In this document: in pieces, positions 28,268-36,502 of the stretch
Position numbering within the stretch: the first letter of the stretch is position 1
Layout of the letters: each line of letters begins with the position of its first letter
DNA from: Candidatus Pantoea formicae
GTDB taxonomy: Bacteria; Pseudomonadota; Gammaproteobacteria; Enterobacterales; Enterobacteriaceae
DNA: 64,000 bases
Assembly (NCBI RefSeq): GCF_011752625.1
Contig: NZ_VWXD01000003.1
Coordinates: 186,001-250,000 of the forward strand
Direction: 5' to 3'
Made by a program: the position numbers and the translations under genes
Notes under the pieces: model-generated
The model's database searches: none
The model's input: the letters and a program-made list of their open reading frames with translations, nothing else
Told to the model about the DNA's origin: nothing

Positions 28268-29635
28268 ATGAGCCGCCCACCGTTTTTACTCTTTGGTTTT
28301 ATGATGAACGTGCCTGGCCATATTTCCGCCGGATTGTGGCGACATCCAGAGGACCAAGCGCATCGTTACACCGAGTTAGCTTACTGGACGGAGATAGCTA
28401 AACAACTTGATCAAGCGGGCTTTGATGCTCTGTTTATTGCCGATGCACTTGGACAACTCGATGTCTGGCAGGGCAAGCCGGATACTGCGCTACGTTTGGC
28501 AGCACAGATGCCGGTTAACGACCCACTGCTGCTGGTCTCTGCGATGGCTGCTGTCACCCAACATTTGGGATTTGGTATCACAGTATCAACCACCTATGAG
28601 CATCCTTACTTACTGGCCCGAAAATTCACCACCTTGGATCACCTGACGCAAGGTCGTATAGCCTGGAATGTGGTCACTTCGATGCTGGACTCAGCTGCAC
28701 GCAATTTGGGACTGACACAACAGATTCCCCATGATGAACGTTATGAACGCGCGCAGGAGTTTCTCGATGTCACCGGTAAATTGTGGGAAGGCTCTTGGGA
28801 AGATGGCGCCGTGCATCGTGACAAAGACAACAGCTTATATAGCGAGCCCACTAAAGTGCACGCCATTAACCACCAGGGTCGCTGGTATCAGGTGCCCGAT
28901 GCACATCTTAGCGAACCCAGTCCACAGCGCACGCCCGTGTTGTTTCAGGCCGGTACTTCCAGCCGCGGGGCGCAGTTCGCAGCACGTAATGCAGAAGTGA
29001 TATTTCTTGGCGGCATCACGCCGCAGGCTATCGCCGAAGATATCCAACGCATTCGCGCGCTAACCGAAGCAGAAGGGCGCGACAGTGGCTCGTTGCGCTT
29101 TGTCACTGCCATCACGGTGGTCACAGCGGAATCAGACAAGGCAGCCCAGGCCAAATTACGTGATTACCAGCAATATATTAGTGAGGAAGCGGCCTTAGCG
29201 CTGTTTTCCGCCTGGACCGGTATTGATTGGTCTCAGGAAGACCTTGATACCCCGTTGGCATTTCGTGAAACCGATGCATGCCGATCGGCTCTCGCCAGCC
29301 TGACGCGAATTGATGACCAGAAGCGCTGGACACTGCGCGATGCGGCTCAGTACATCGGTATTGGTGGCTTACATCCCCTTTTGGTGGGCGGTGCGGAGAG
29401 CATTGCCGACCAGTTGGACGCCTTCGCCGCCGAATCCGGCGTTGATGGCTTTAACCTGGCTTGGGCAATCAGCCCCGGCAGTTTCACTGACTTCATCACT
29501 TATGTTATGCCGGTGTTGCGTCAACGTGGGCGGCTACGCAGCATGCCAGCGCAACCGTCCACGCTGCGCGAAAGGTTATTGGGTCAGCCTCGCCTCAGCG
29601 CTGACCATCCTGCCGCGCGCTTTCGCCATGACTAA
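28268..29635 (+). CDS. NtaA/SnaA/DszA-family FMN-dependent monooxygenase
   Basis: A 455-residue luciferase-like monooxygenase of the NtaA/SnaA/DszA/SoxA class. These two-component enzymes use FMNH2 from a separate reductase to oxidise nitrilotriacetate, dibenzothiophene sulfone, alkylsulfonates or similar compounds. Landmarks: AGFDALFIAD near 55, GFGITVSTTYEHPYLLARKF near 98, GRIAWNVVTS near 128, and PVLFQAGTSSRGAQFAARNAE near 222. ATG 28268 follows AAGGAG; the open frame reaches far upstream but lies inside the permease gene. Its stop overlaps the opposing SfnB-like gene by 4 bp. The substrate is unknown. Confidence 0.88.
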   Translation: MSRPPFLLFGFMMNVPGHISAGLWRHPEDQAHRYTELAYWTEIAKQLDQAGFDALFIADALGQLDVWQGKPDTALRLAAQMPVNDPLLLVSAMAAVTQHLGFGITVSTTYEHPYLLARKFTTLDHLTQGRIAWNVVTSMLDSAARNLGLTQQIPHDERYERAQEFLDVTGKLWEGSWEDGAVHRDKDNSLYSEPTKVHAINHQGRWYQVPDAHLSEPSPQRTPVLFQAGTSSRGAQFAARNAEVIFLGGITPQAIAEDIQRIRALTEAEGRDSGSLRFVTAITVVTAESDKAAQAKLRDYQQYISEEAALALFSAWTGIDWSQEDLDTPLAFRETDACRSALASLTRIDDQKRWTLRDAAQYIGIGGLHPLLVGGAESIADQLDAFAAESGVDGFNLAWAISPGSFTDFITYVMPVLRQRGRLRSMPAQPSTLRERLLGQPRLSADHPAARFRHD

Positions 29636-30873
29636 CTCCAGGCATGACGCGGTGGTGGCGTGCCATTGAGGTAATAATTACCCACATGGTAATACTTCCA
29701 GCGCACCGGATCGTGCAGGGTGTGAGTGCGTGCATTACGCCAGTGCCGGTCAAGGTTATATTCCTGAAGCGTTGAGCGCGTGCCCGCCAGTTCAAACAGC
29801 TTGTTACCGGCGAGAATGGCGATTTCCGTGGTCAGCACTTTTGCCTCAGCAGTGGCCACGCTGGCTTCTGCTACCTGCAATTCATCTGGCTGTTGCAGGG
29901 CGCGGTCAATGGCTTCACCAGCACGCCACAACAGCGCTTCAGCCGCATGCAGTCTTATCTTTAAGTCGCCGACGGCTGCGAGCGTGAAGTGATCATCAGA
30001 GGCGCGCTGTTGGCCGCTGTCAATCCAGGGGCGGGAGCGCTCACGCACGAAGCGCAGGGTATCTTCAATCGTGCCACGCGCAATGCCTACATCGACTGCA
30101 GCCTGGATGATCTGCGAAATGGGCCCCGCAGCGGTTGGACGTTCAAATGCCTGGTACGCAGGAATGACGCGGGAAACCGGCGCACGAACATTTTCCAGCA
30201 GCACAGTGCCTGAGGCCGTGGTGCGTTGTCCGAAGCTGGACCAATTGTTAATGACGGTGAGTCCCGGCGTGTTGCGATCAAGTACGATAAGATGGGCGCG
30301 ATTCTGTTCATCCAGCGCCACGGCATGGATACGGTGAGCCAGCAGGGCTCCTGTGGCATAGAACTTTTCGCCGTTAATCACCACGTCCTCGCCTTCACGG
30401 TGGAAGCGAGTCTGGAAATCAGCGACCGTGGGTGAGTTTTTCTCAGAGAACGCATTGCCCCAGCGTAAACCCGCCAACACTTCAGCGAGCAGCGTCTGTT
30501 TTTGCGTTTCACTGCCGTCTTCAACCAGATGTGCCACACCCGCCAAATGATTTTGCGGGAGTTGGCCGAGCGCGGAATCGGCTGCAGAAATAATGGCAAT
30601 CACTTTTGCTACCGTCGCCCAAGAGACACCTGCACCACCATATTGTTTGGGCACCGCCATCGCCCATAAACCACTCTGCGAAAAAGCATCCAGTTCTTTT
30701 AGCGGTAAAATGCCTTCGCGATCGCGTAGCGCGGCGTCACGAGCAAATGTCTCCGCAAGTTGATGGGCAATCGCGATAGCTTCTACATCATCACGGATAA
30801 TATGAGCGGGTTGTTGTGGTAATGGCACAGCGGCTTCGGCTTGTTGCGAATTGACTTTGAGTATGAGCGACAT
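29632..30873 (-). CDS. SfnB/DszC-like acyl-CoA-dehydrogenase-fold flavoprotein
   Basis: A 413-residue member of the acyl-CoA dehydrogenase fold, in the branch used as FMNH2-dependent oxygenases in organosulfur metabolism (SfnB, DszC). Landmarks: LWAMAVPKQYGGAGVSW near 70, GNAFSEKNSP near 139, INGEKFYATGALLAH near 165, and a C-terminus ending in HVGNYYLNGTPPPRHAWS, typical of this group. GGGAG precedes the ATG. It converges on the monooxygenase gene, and both families need reduced flavin, which suggests one oxidative pathway. Confidence 0.82.
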   Translation of the reverse strand: MSLILKVNSQQAEAAVPLPQQPAHIIRDDVEAIAIAHQLAETFARDAALRDREGILPLKELDAFSQSGLWAMAVPKQYGGAGVSWATVAKVIAIISAADSALGQLPQNHLAGVAHLVEDGSETQKQTLLAEVLAGLRWGNAFSEKNSPTVADFQTRFHREGEDVVINGEKFYATGALLAHRIHAVALDEQNRAHLIVLDRNTPGLTVINNWSSFGQRTTASGTVLLENVRAPVSRVIPAYQAFERPTAAGPISQIIQAAVDVGIARGTIEDTLRFVRERSRPWIDSGQQRASDDHFTLAAVGDLKIRLHAAEALLWRAGEAIDRALQQPDELQVAEASVATAEAKVLTTEIAILAGNKLFELAGTRSTLQEYNLDRHWRNARTHTLHDPVRWKYYHVGNYYLNGTPPPRHAWS

Positions 30874-30981
30874 GAGAACTCCCGAGGGTGATCATTCAGG
30901 TGAATATCCTCTCATGCGCTCGGTGCAGGCCATATCTCAATTGCAGCTATGTAAAGTGAAAAATGCAAATAAGACAACCAG

Positions 30982-32013
30982 TTAAGATGATACCTTCACC
31001 ACGGTTTTACCGAAGTTCTTGCCTTTTAGCATATCGAAAAATGCCTGTGGCGCATTCTCCAAACCCTCAATCATATGCTCGCGGTAGTGAATTTTCTCCT
31101 GCTCAACCAAGGGCGTCATCGCCTGCAAAAATTCAGGATAACGATCACCATAATCCTGAAAGATAATGAAACCTTGCAGGCGGATGCGGCGTTTCAGAAT
31201 GCCGCTAAGGATCTGCGGAGTGCGATCCGGGCCTTGCGGGAGGCGATTGCCGCTACTGTAGCTGGAGACTAAACCACAAACCGGCACGCGCGCTGCCGTG
31301 TTCAGCAACGGGAATACCGCATCAAACACTTTGCCACCGACGTTTTCAAAATAGATATCAATGCCATCAGGGCAGGCGTTTGCCAGCTGCTGAGCGAAAT
31401 CTGCACTGTTATGGTCCAGACAGGCGGAGAAACCCAGTTTTTCAATGGCATAGCGACATTTTTCTTCGCCACCGGCGACACCCACAACATGGCAGCCTTT
31501 CAGCTTACCAAGCTGCCCAACGGTTGCGCCCACTGGGCCGGTTGCGGCGGCCACCACCAACGTCTCACCCGCCTTTGGCTGCCCAATATCCAGCAGCCCC
31601 ATATAGGCGGTAAACCCTGGCATGCCGAGAATGCCCAACGCCCAGGAAGGATGGGGCAGGTTGCCGATTTTACTGACGCCGCTGCCATCCGAAACGGCAT
31701 AGCTCTGCCAGCCACTGCCTGCCAGCACCCAGTCACCTGCTTTGAAATCAGGATGTAGTGATTCGGCAACTTGAGAGACCGTCCCACCCACCATGGGTTG
31801 ATCGAGCTGAGCCGGGGCCGCATAAGATTTGCTGTCATCCATACGACCGCGCATGTAGGGATCTAGTGACAGGTAAAGGGTGCGCAACAACATTTCACCG
31901 TCGTTCAATGCGGGAATCGGTTGTTCAACCAGTCTAAAGTTGTCTTTGGTGGGTTCGCCATTGGGGCGTGAGGCGAGCAGCCAAGCATGATTGACGTTTG
32001 AATGTTGTGCCAT
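30982..32013 (-). CDS. CurA-like NADPH-dependent medium-chain reductase
   Basis: A 343-residue zinc-independent MDR enzyme of the prostaglandin/leukotriene reductase branch. It has SLDPYMRGRM near 50, the nucleotide motif AATGPVGATVGQLGK near 156, and IDIYFENVGGKVFDAVFPLL near 222. E. coli CurA (345 residues) reduces curcumin; related enzymes reduce enones. It lies 108 bp upstream of the SfnB-like gene on the same strand, so co-expression is possible but a separate promoter is also likely. Confidence 0.88.
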   Translation of the reverse strand: MAQHSNVNHAWLLASRPNGEPTKDNFRLVEQPIPALNDGEMLLRTLYLSLDPYMRGRMDDSKSYAAPAQLDQPMVGGTVSQVAESLHPDFKAGDWVLAGSGWQSYAVSDGSGVSKIGNLPHPSWALGILGMPGFTAYMGLLDIGQPKAGETLVVAAATGPVGATVGQLGKLKGCHVVGVAGGEEKCRYAIEKLGFSACLDHNSADFAQQLANACPDGIDIYFENVGGKVFDAVFPLLNTAARVPVCGLVSSYSSGNRLPQGPDRTPQILSGILKRRIRLQGFIIFQDYGDRYPEFLQAMTPLVEQEKIHYREHMIEGLENAPQAFFDMLKGKNFGKTVVKVSS

Positions 32014-32073
32014 GGAGACCTCATTGTTGTGATCGATTTAGCAAGTGTAGCTGATAGTTAAATCTAGCCAGAA

Positions 32074-32095
32074 TGTTGCTATATAATAACATTTG
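32074..32095. promoter_or_regulatory. HipB-type operator, distal copy
   Basis: A 22-bp word beginning TGTTGCTATATAATAACAT, with complementary ends ATGTT/AACAT around the centre. It recurs with one change at 32113-32134, 39 bp further on. It probably binds the helix-turn-helix protein encoded just downstream. Confidence 0.65.
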
Positions 32096-32112
32096 GTCCA
32101 ATATTGGTGTTT

Positions 32113-32134
32113 TGTTGCTATATAACAACATTTG
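32113..32134. promoter_or_regulatory. HipB-type operator, proximal copy
   Basis: The near-identical repeat begins TGTTGCTATATAACAACAT and its core TTGTT/AACAA is a better palindrome than the distal copy. It ends 7 bp before the hipB ATG, where bound protein would block transcription or translation. Confidence 0.65.
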
Positions 32135-32141
32135 AGGGTCT

Positions 32142-32393
32142 ATGCTGCCAGGTATGCTTGAGATTGGTCAAAAGTGCCAAGAGAAACGAAAGGCGAAAGG
32201 GTGGACACAAAGCACTGCGGCCACGCATGCGGGAATCCATCGTACGGTCATTTCACAAATAGAAAATGGCCTTTATTCCGGTTCCCTTAAAGCATTGACC
32301 CTCTATCTGAACGCGCTGGAGATGAAGCTTTCGGTGCAGTCAGCCGGTATGCCACAGTTAGATGAATTGGAGGCGTTGTTTAACGATGACTGA
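32142..32393 (+). CDS. HipB-like antitoxin (Xre-type HTH)
   Basis: An 83-residue protein that is almost wholly one Cro/CI-type helix-turn-helix (WTQSTAATHAGIHRTVISQI near 22-41, then LYLNALEMKLSVQ). It should repress its own operon through the two repeats upstream and neutralise the HipA-like kinase. ATG 32142 follows GAGGG; a second ATG at 32154 is possible but less well placed. The 3' end overlaps hipA by 8 bp. E. coli HipB is similar in size (88 residues). Confidence 0.85.
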   Translation: MLPGMLEIGQKCQEKRKAKGWTQSTAATHAGIHRTVISQIENGLYSGSLKALTLYLNALEMKLSVQSAGMPQLDELEALFNDD

Positions 32394-33618
32394 TTTAACG
32401 CAGCTTGCCAAGCCCATACGCCATATTGAAGTTTATAGCGGTGGTGAATATAGCGGAAGATTATTGCATGAGAAGGGAAGCTATAATTTTAGCTATGATT
32501 CCGAACGCGCCAGGGCTGTTTCATTAACAATGCTTGCTGATAATCGTCTTGGTTACAACGGCAGTCGCTTATTCAACATCTTTGAAATGAATATTCCTGA
32601 AGGATATGTACGCTATCATATTGCAGAGCGGCTTCGCCGATATGTTGGTAATGTCAACGACATGCTGTTTCTGGCTTTACAGCAGGATACAGGTATTGGT
32701 GCATTATCTTACAAGAGTGATATAAACTTCCCTCGCCCTTCACCTGAAAAGCTTGATGACTTGCTGCATTGGGATCATAAAGAGAGTGCTTTTCAATATT
32801 TGCTAAATAAATATTTACTGCAAACGTCAATCTCTGGTGTGCAACCAAAAGTGATGATCAGTACTGAAAGCCGCGGTACGGTGCTGTATCCCAACTTGAT
32901 CGCCAAAACAGGGGATGAAGAGTATCCACGACTCGCTGAAAATGAGTTCATATGCATGTCACTTGCAAAACTCTGCGGGCTTAAAGTGGCAGATTTCTGG
33001 TTATCAGACAATAAAGAACTCTTCATTATGGAGCGCTTTGATATTCAACAAGATAAGCGTCTGGCCATGGAAGATTTTTGCGTGCTATCGGGAAAAACTT
33101 CGGACCATAAGTACAGTGGATCCTATGAAACCGGTGGCAAGATTGTGAGTTTATTTACTCGCGACCAGTCGCAGGTTGAGCATTATTGGCGCTATGTACT
33201 CTTCAGCTGCATGGTAGGTAATGGCGATGCGCATCTAAAGAATTATTCATTACTGTATTCGGCTCAGGATAATACCTCACCTAAGCTATCTCCTCTCTAT
33301 GATGTCGTTAATACCGACATTTATCCCACCACAGATAAAGAATTAGCGCTCAAGTTAAACAAAAGCAAAAAATTTCCCAACAGAGATGATTTATTGAAGT
33401 TTGCACGTGAGCTAAAAATCATTAAACCTGCAACTGTGATGGAAGAGTTTGCGGATGTGATTAACGAGCAGTTAGTCAAGGGGACACTATTTGCAGATTT
33501 TCCAGAGTTAAAGGAGTCCATTGGCCGTTCACTGACTCGCAGTATGGCAACCAATAATCTGTTCCTGACAACCGATGTAAAACGCCCTAAAAAACGTAAG
33601 ACGGATTCCCTGCTGTGA
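32386..33618 (+). CDS. HipA-like serine/threonine kinase toxin
   Basis: A 410-residue HipA-family kinase with an N-terminal couple_hipA domain (about 15-125, containing FEMNIPEGYVR) and a kinase core. TSISGVQPKVMI has Ser148 and Ser150 in the P-loop that autophosphorylation uses in E. coli HipA. The catalytic Asp281 is in NGDAHLKNYSLL, and the metal-binding Asp306 is in SPLYDVVN. All key residues are present, so the toxin is probably active. HipA phosphorylates tRNA-charging enzymes such as GltX and stops translation. ATG 32386 is inside the end of hipB, giving coupled translation. Confidence 0.85.
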   Translation: MTDLTQLAKPIRHIEVYSGGEYSGRLLHEKGSYNFSYDSERARAVSLTMLADNRLGYNGSRLFNIFEMNIPEGYVRYHIAERLRRYVGNVNDMLFLALQQDTGIGALSYKSDINFPRPSPEKLDDLLHWDHKESAFQYLLNKYLLQTSISGVQPKVMISTESRGTVLYPNLIAKTGDEEYPRLAENEFICMSLAKLCGLKVADFWLSDNKELFIMERFDIQQDKRLAMEDFCVLSGKTSDHKYSGSYETGGKIVSLFTRDQSQVEHYWRYVLFSCMVGNGDAHLKNYSLLYSAQDNTSPKLSPLYDVVNTDIYPTTDKELALKLNKSKKFPNRDDLLKFARELKIIKPATVMEEFADVINEQLVKGTLFADFPELKESIGRSLTRSMATNNLFLTTDVKRPKKRKTDSLL

Positions 33619-33813
33619 AAGGCGGACAGGCTTTAACTTCGCAGTGAGCCAGCGCACAATCCCACGCAAAAGTTTTTGCTGCGAAATAAGCTAACCTCCT
33701 GAATAACCATGACTGATGTGCAACTGCACAGGCGGTATCGGGCACTTTCACATAACGGCTCTCAAATCAGCTGCGTATACCTATAGCGGTGCTAATAACC
33801 CAATAGGTGACGC

Positions 33814-35169
33814 ATGACGCTTCAACAATCTTCTGATTTAGCAGCAGATCACAACGCACACATTGCTTCAGCCATCGCGAAATTTTTCCGCCGTATCATT
33901 CCGATGCTGGCGGTGATGCTCATCGTTAACCAGATTGACCGCGCCAATATCGGCTTCGTTAAAGCGGAGCTACAAGCCGATGCAGGAATCAGTGCCGCCG
34001 CTTTTGGTTTTGGCGCGGGGCTATTTTTTATTGGTTATGCGCTGTTTGAAGTGCCCAGCAACGTGATGCTGAAAAAACTGGGGGCACGGATCTGGCTCAC
34101 TCGCATCATGATCACTTGGGGTATCGTGGTGGTGATGACCGGATTTGTGAGCACACCGCTGCATTTTTATGTTTTACGCTTTCTGCTCGGCGTGGCCGAA
34201 GCGGGATTCTTTCCCGGCGTGCTGTTCTACTTTCGTCAATGGGTCCCCAATGCCTGGCGCGGGCGGGCAACAGCCATGGTATTGAGTGCCACGGCCAGCG
34301 CCTTTCTGTTTTCAGGCCCTCTTACGGGCGCCATTCTGATGCTGCATGACGTAAACGGCCTGGCCGGTTGGAAGTGGGTCATGTTCCTGGAAGGGGGAGG
34401 TTCCATCATCATCGGTCTCTTAGCAGCCTTTGTGTTGGTCTCCAAACCCCAGGATGCCAAGTGGCTCAATGCCGCAGAGCAGCAGGCATTAAAACAGCAA
34501 CTGGCGTTGGAAGAGGCGGCGCGTGATGTACAGGCCAAAGAGTATGGCCGCTGGGGTTTGCTGCGCGATCGCAACCTACTGTTCTACTGTCTCATCTTTT
34601 TCACCATGACAATGACTGGATACACCCTGGTGTTCTGGCTTCCGCAAATTATCCAGCGTATTCAGGGCTATAACAGTTTTGAAATTGGGCTGCTAACGGC
34701 AATTCCCTGGCTATGCGCGATAGTTGCCCTGTTTGTGTTGGGCAAAACCACTGACCGCTATCGCGACAAGCTGGATAAAGGGCTGGGTATCGCCATGCTG
34801 ATTGCCGCTTGCGGCACGTTTATGGCGACCCTGGGTTCACCTTGGTTTGGTTTTTTCGCGATGATTGTCGCTTGTATCGGCTCCAAAGTCAGTGCCGCCT
34901 TTTTCTGGCCGATGCCGCAAAGCGAATTACCCGCATCCATTGCCGCGCCCGGCATCGCATTGATTAACTCGATTGGCAACCTCGGCGGCTTCTTTGCGCC
35001 GACCGTGTTTGGCTACCTCGAACTTCATACCGGCAGCACCACCGGCGGACTCTACGCCTTGACCAGTGTTTCGGTCATCACCGGTGTCGGGCTGCTGTTG
35101 CGTCGTAAACCTGTTCCACCTGCATTCGGTCACAAGGAGAGAAACCATGTCCGACACACCAGTCATTAA
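33814..35169 (+). CDS. ACS-type MFS transporter for a sugar acid
   Basis: A 451-residue inner-membrane symporter of the anion:cation symporter family, like GudP. It has VNQIDRANIGFVKAEL in helix 1, VMLKKLGARIWLTRIM between helices 2 and 3, and GVAEAGFFPGVLFYFRQWVP. The gene end overlaps the start of a glucarate-dehydratase-like gene by 23 bp, so its substrate is most likely an aldarate. A 195-bp gap without recognised signals separates it from hipA. Confidence 0.87.
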   Translation: MTLQQSSDLAADHNAHIASAIAKFFRRIIPMLAVMLIVNQIDRANIGFVKAELQADAGISAAAFGFGAGLFFIGYALFEVPSNVMLKKLGARIWLTRIMITWGIVVVMTGFVSTPLHFYVLRFLLGVAEAGFFPGVLFYFRQWVPNAWRGRATAMVLSATASAFLFSGPLTGAILMLHDVNGLAGWKWVMFLEGGGSIIIGLLAAFVLVSKPQDAKWLNAAEQQALKQQLALEEAARDVQAKEYGRWGLLRDRNLLFYCLIFFTMTMTGYTLVFWLPQIIQRIQGYNSFEIGLLTAIPWLCAIVALFVLGKTTDRYRDKLDKGLGIAMLIAACGTFMATLGSPWFGFFAMIVACIGSKVSAAFFWPMPQSELPASIAAPGIALINSIGNLGGFFAPTVFGYLELHTGSTTGGLYALTSVSVITGVGLLLRRKPVPPAFGHKERNHVRHTSH

Positions 35170-36502
35170 CACCATGCGCGTTGTGCCTGTCGCGGGTTAC
35201 GACAGTATGTTGCTGAATATTGGCGGTGCGCATAACTGCTATTTCACGCGCATTCTGGTGTTCCTGACTGACTCGTCAGGGAACGTTGGTGTCGGTGAGA
35301 CACCTTGCCACGCATCCACCTTACAGTTACTGGAAGGGTTCCGCCCGCTGATTGTGGGGAGTTCATTGATGCGAGCGAACGCGACCTTGAGCCAGCTATT
35401 TGCCAGCGACGCACGCAGCCAGCAGACCTCTCATACCAACGACATTCATATCCCGCAAATGAACCCGGAGAAGTTTTATAACGCTGCAGCGGCCATTGAA
35501 GCGGCACTGTTAGACCTGCAGGGTAAATTCCTCAATCTGCCTGTTGCCGATCTTCTTGCCAGCGGCAAACAGCGAGATCGAATTCCCGTGCTGGGCTATC
35601 TGTTCTACATCGCAGATCGTAAGCGCACCAATATGCATTACCGAACCGGTGAAGATGAGCCTGAAGGTTGGTTGCGCAGGCGCCATCAACCCGCGATGGA
35701 CAGTGCAGCCGTGGTAGAACTCGCTGAGGCAGCGGTTGATAAATACGGCTTTCGCGACTTTAAACTCAAAGGCGGTGTTCAGCACGGTGAGGTGGAAGTT
35801 GAAACCGTTGAGGCGTTGTTGTCGCGTTTCCCGCAGGCTCGTGTCACGGTCGATCCCAATGCCAGTTGGTCATTAGAAGAGGCGATCCGCTTTGGCAAGC
35901 AGCTGGCGGGCAAAGTGCCTTACCTGGAGGATCCTTGCGGTGCTGAGCAGGGGTATTCTGGGCGTGAAACCCTGGCCGAATTTCGACGCGCCACCGGTGT
36001 GCCCGTCGCGACTAACATGATCGCCAATGACTGGCGGCAGTTGCATCATGCATTGCAGCTCAATGCCATCGACATTCCCCTTGCCGATCCCCATTTTTGG
36101 ACCCTGCGTAACGCTAACGTGGTGGCTCAACTGTGTAACGAATGGGGGCTCACCACGGGTTGCCATTCCAACAATCACTTTGATGTCTCCCTCGCCATGG
36201 TGGCCCACCTCGGGGCGGCTGCCCCTGGCGACCGCCAAACGGCCTTCGATACACACTGGATTTGGCAGGATGGTCAGCAATTAAGCCATCAACCTCCACA
36301 GATCCGTGACGGGTATCTGGAATTACCGCCAGGCCCCGGATTGGGCATTGAACTGGATATGCAACGTGTTGAACAGGCGCATGCGTTGTATAACGCGCTC
36401 CCGGATAAGAACCGCAACGATGCGTTAGGGATGCAATTTTTGATAGATAACTGGCGTTATGATGCGAAACGGCCTGCGCTGGTTCGGGGAGAAAGGAAAT
36501 GA
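35147..36502 (+). CDS. Glucarate dehydratase-like enolase-superfamily enzyme
   Basis: A 451-residue enzyme of the mandelate racemase/glucarate dehydratase group, similar to E. coli GudD and GudX over its whole length. Catalytic parts are in place: Lys206 and Lys208 in FKLKG, Asp and Asn in VDPNASWS near 236, Glu in YLEDPCGAEQ near 262, Asn in ATNMI near 289, and His340 in GCHSNNHFD. It should dehydrate D-glucarate or a relative to a 5-keto-4-deoxy-aldarate. ATG 35147 follows AAGGAG. The downstream aldolase of glucarate catabolism (GarL) is not in the window. Confidence 0.85.
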   Translation: MSDTPVINTMRVVPVAGYDSMLLNIGGAHNCYFTRILVFLTDSSGNVGVGETPCHASTLQLLEGFRPLIVGSSLMRANATLSQLFASDARSQQTSHTNDIHIPQMNPEKFYNAAAAIEAALLDLQGKFLNLPVADLLASGKQRDRIPVLGYLFYIADRKRTNMHYRTGEDEPEGWLRRRHQPAMDSAAVVELAEAAVDKYGFRDFKLKGGVQHGEVEVETVEALLSRFPQARVTVDPNASWSLEEAIRFGKQLAGKVPYLEDPCGAEQGYSGRETLAEFRRATGVPVATNMIANDWRQLHHALQLNAIDIPLADPHFWTLRNANVVAQLCNEWGLTTGCHSNNHFDVSLAMVAHLGAAAPGDRQTAFDTHWIWQDGQQLSHQPPQIRDGYLELPPGPGLGIELDMQRVEQAHALYNALPDKNRNDALGMQFLIDNWRYDAKRPALVRGERK

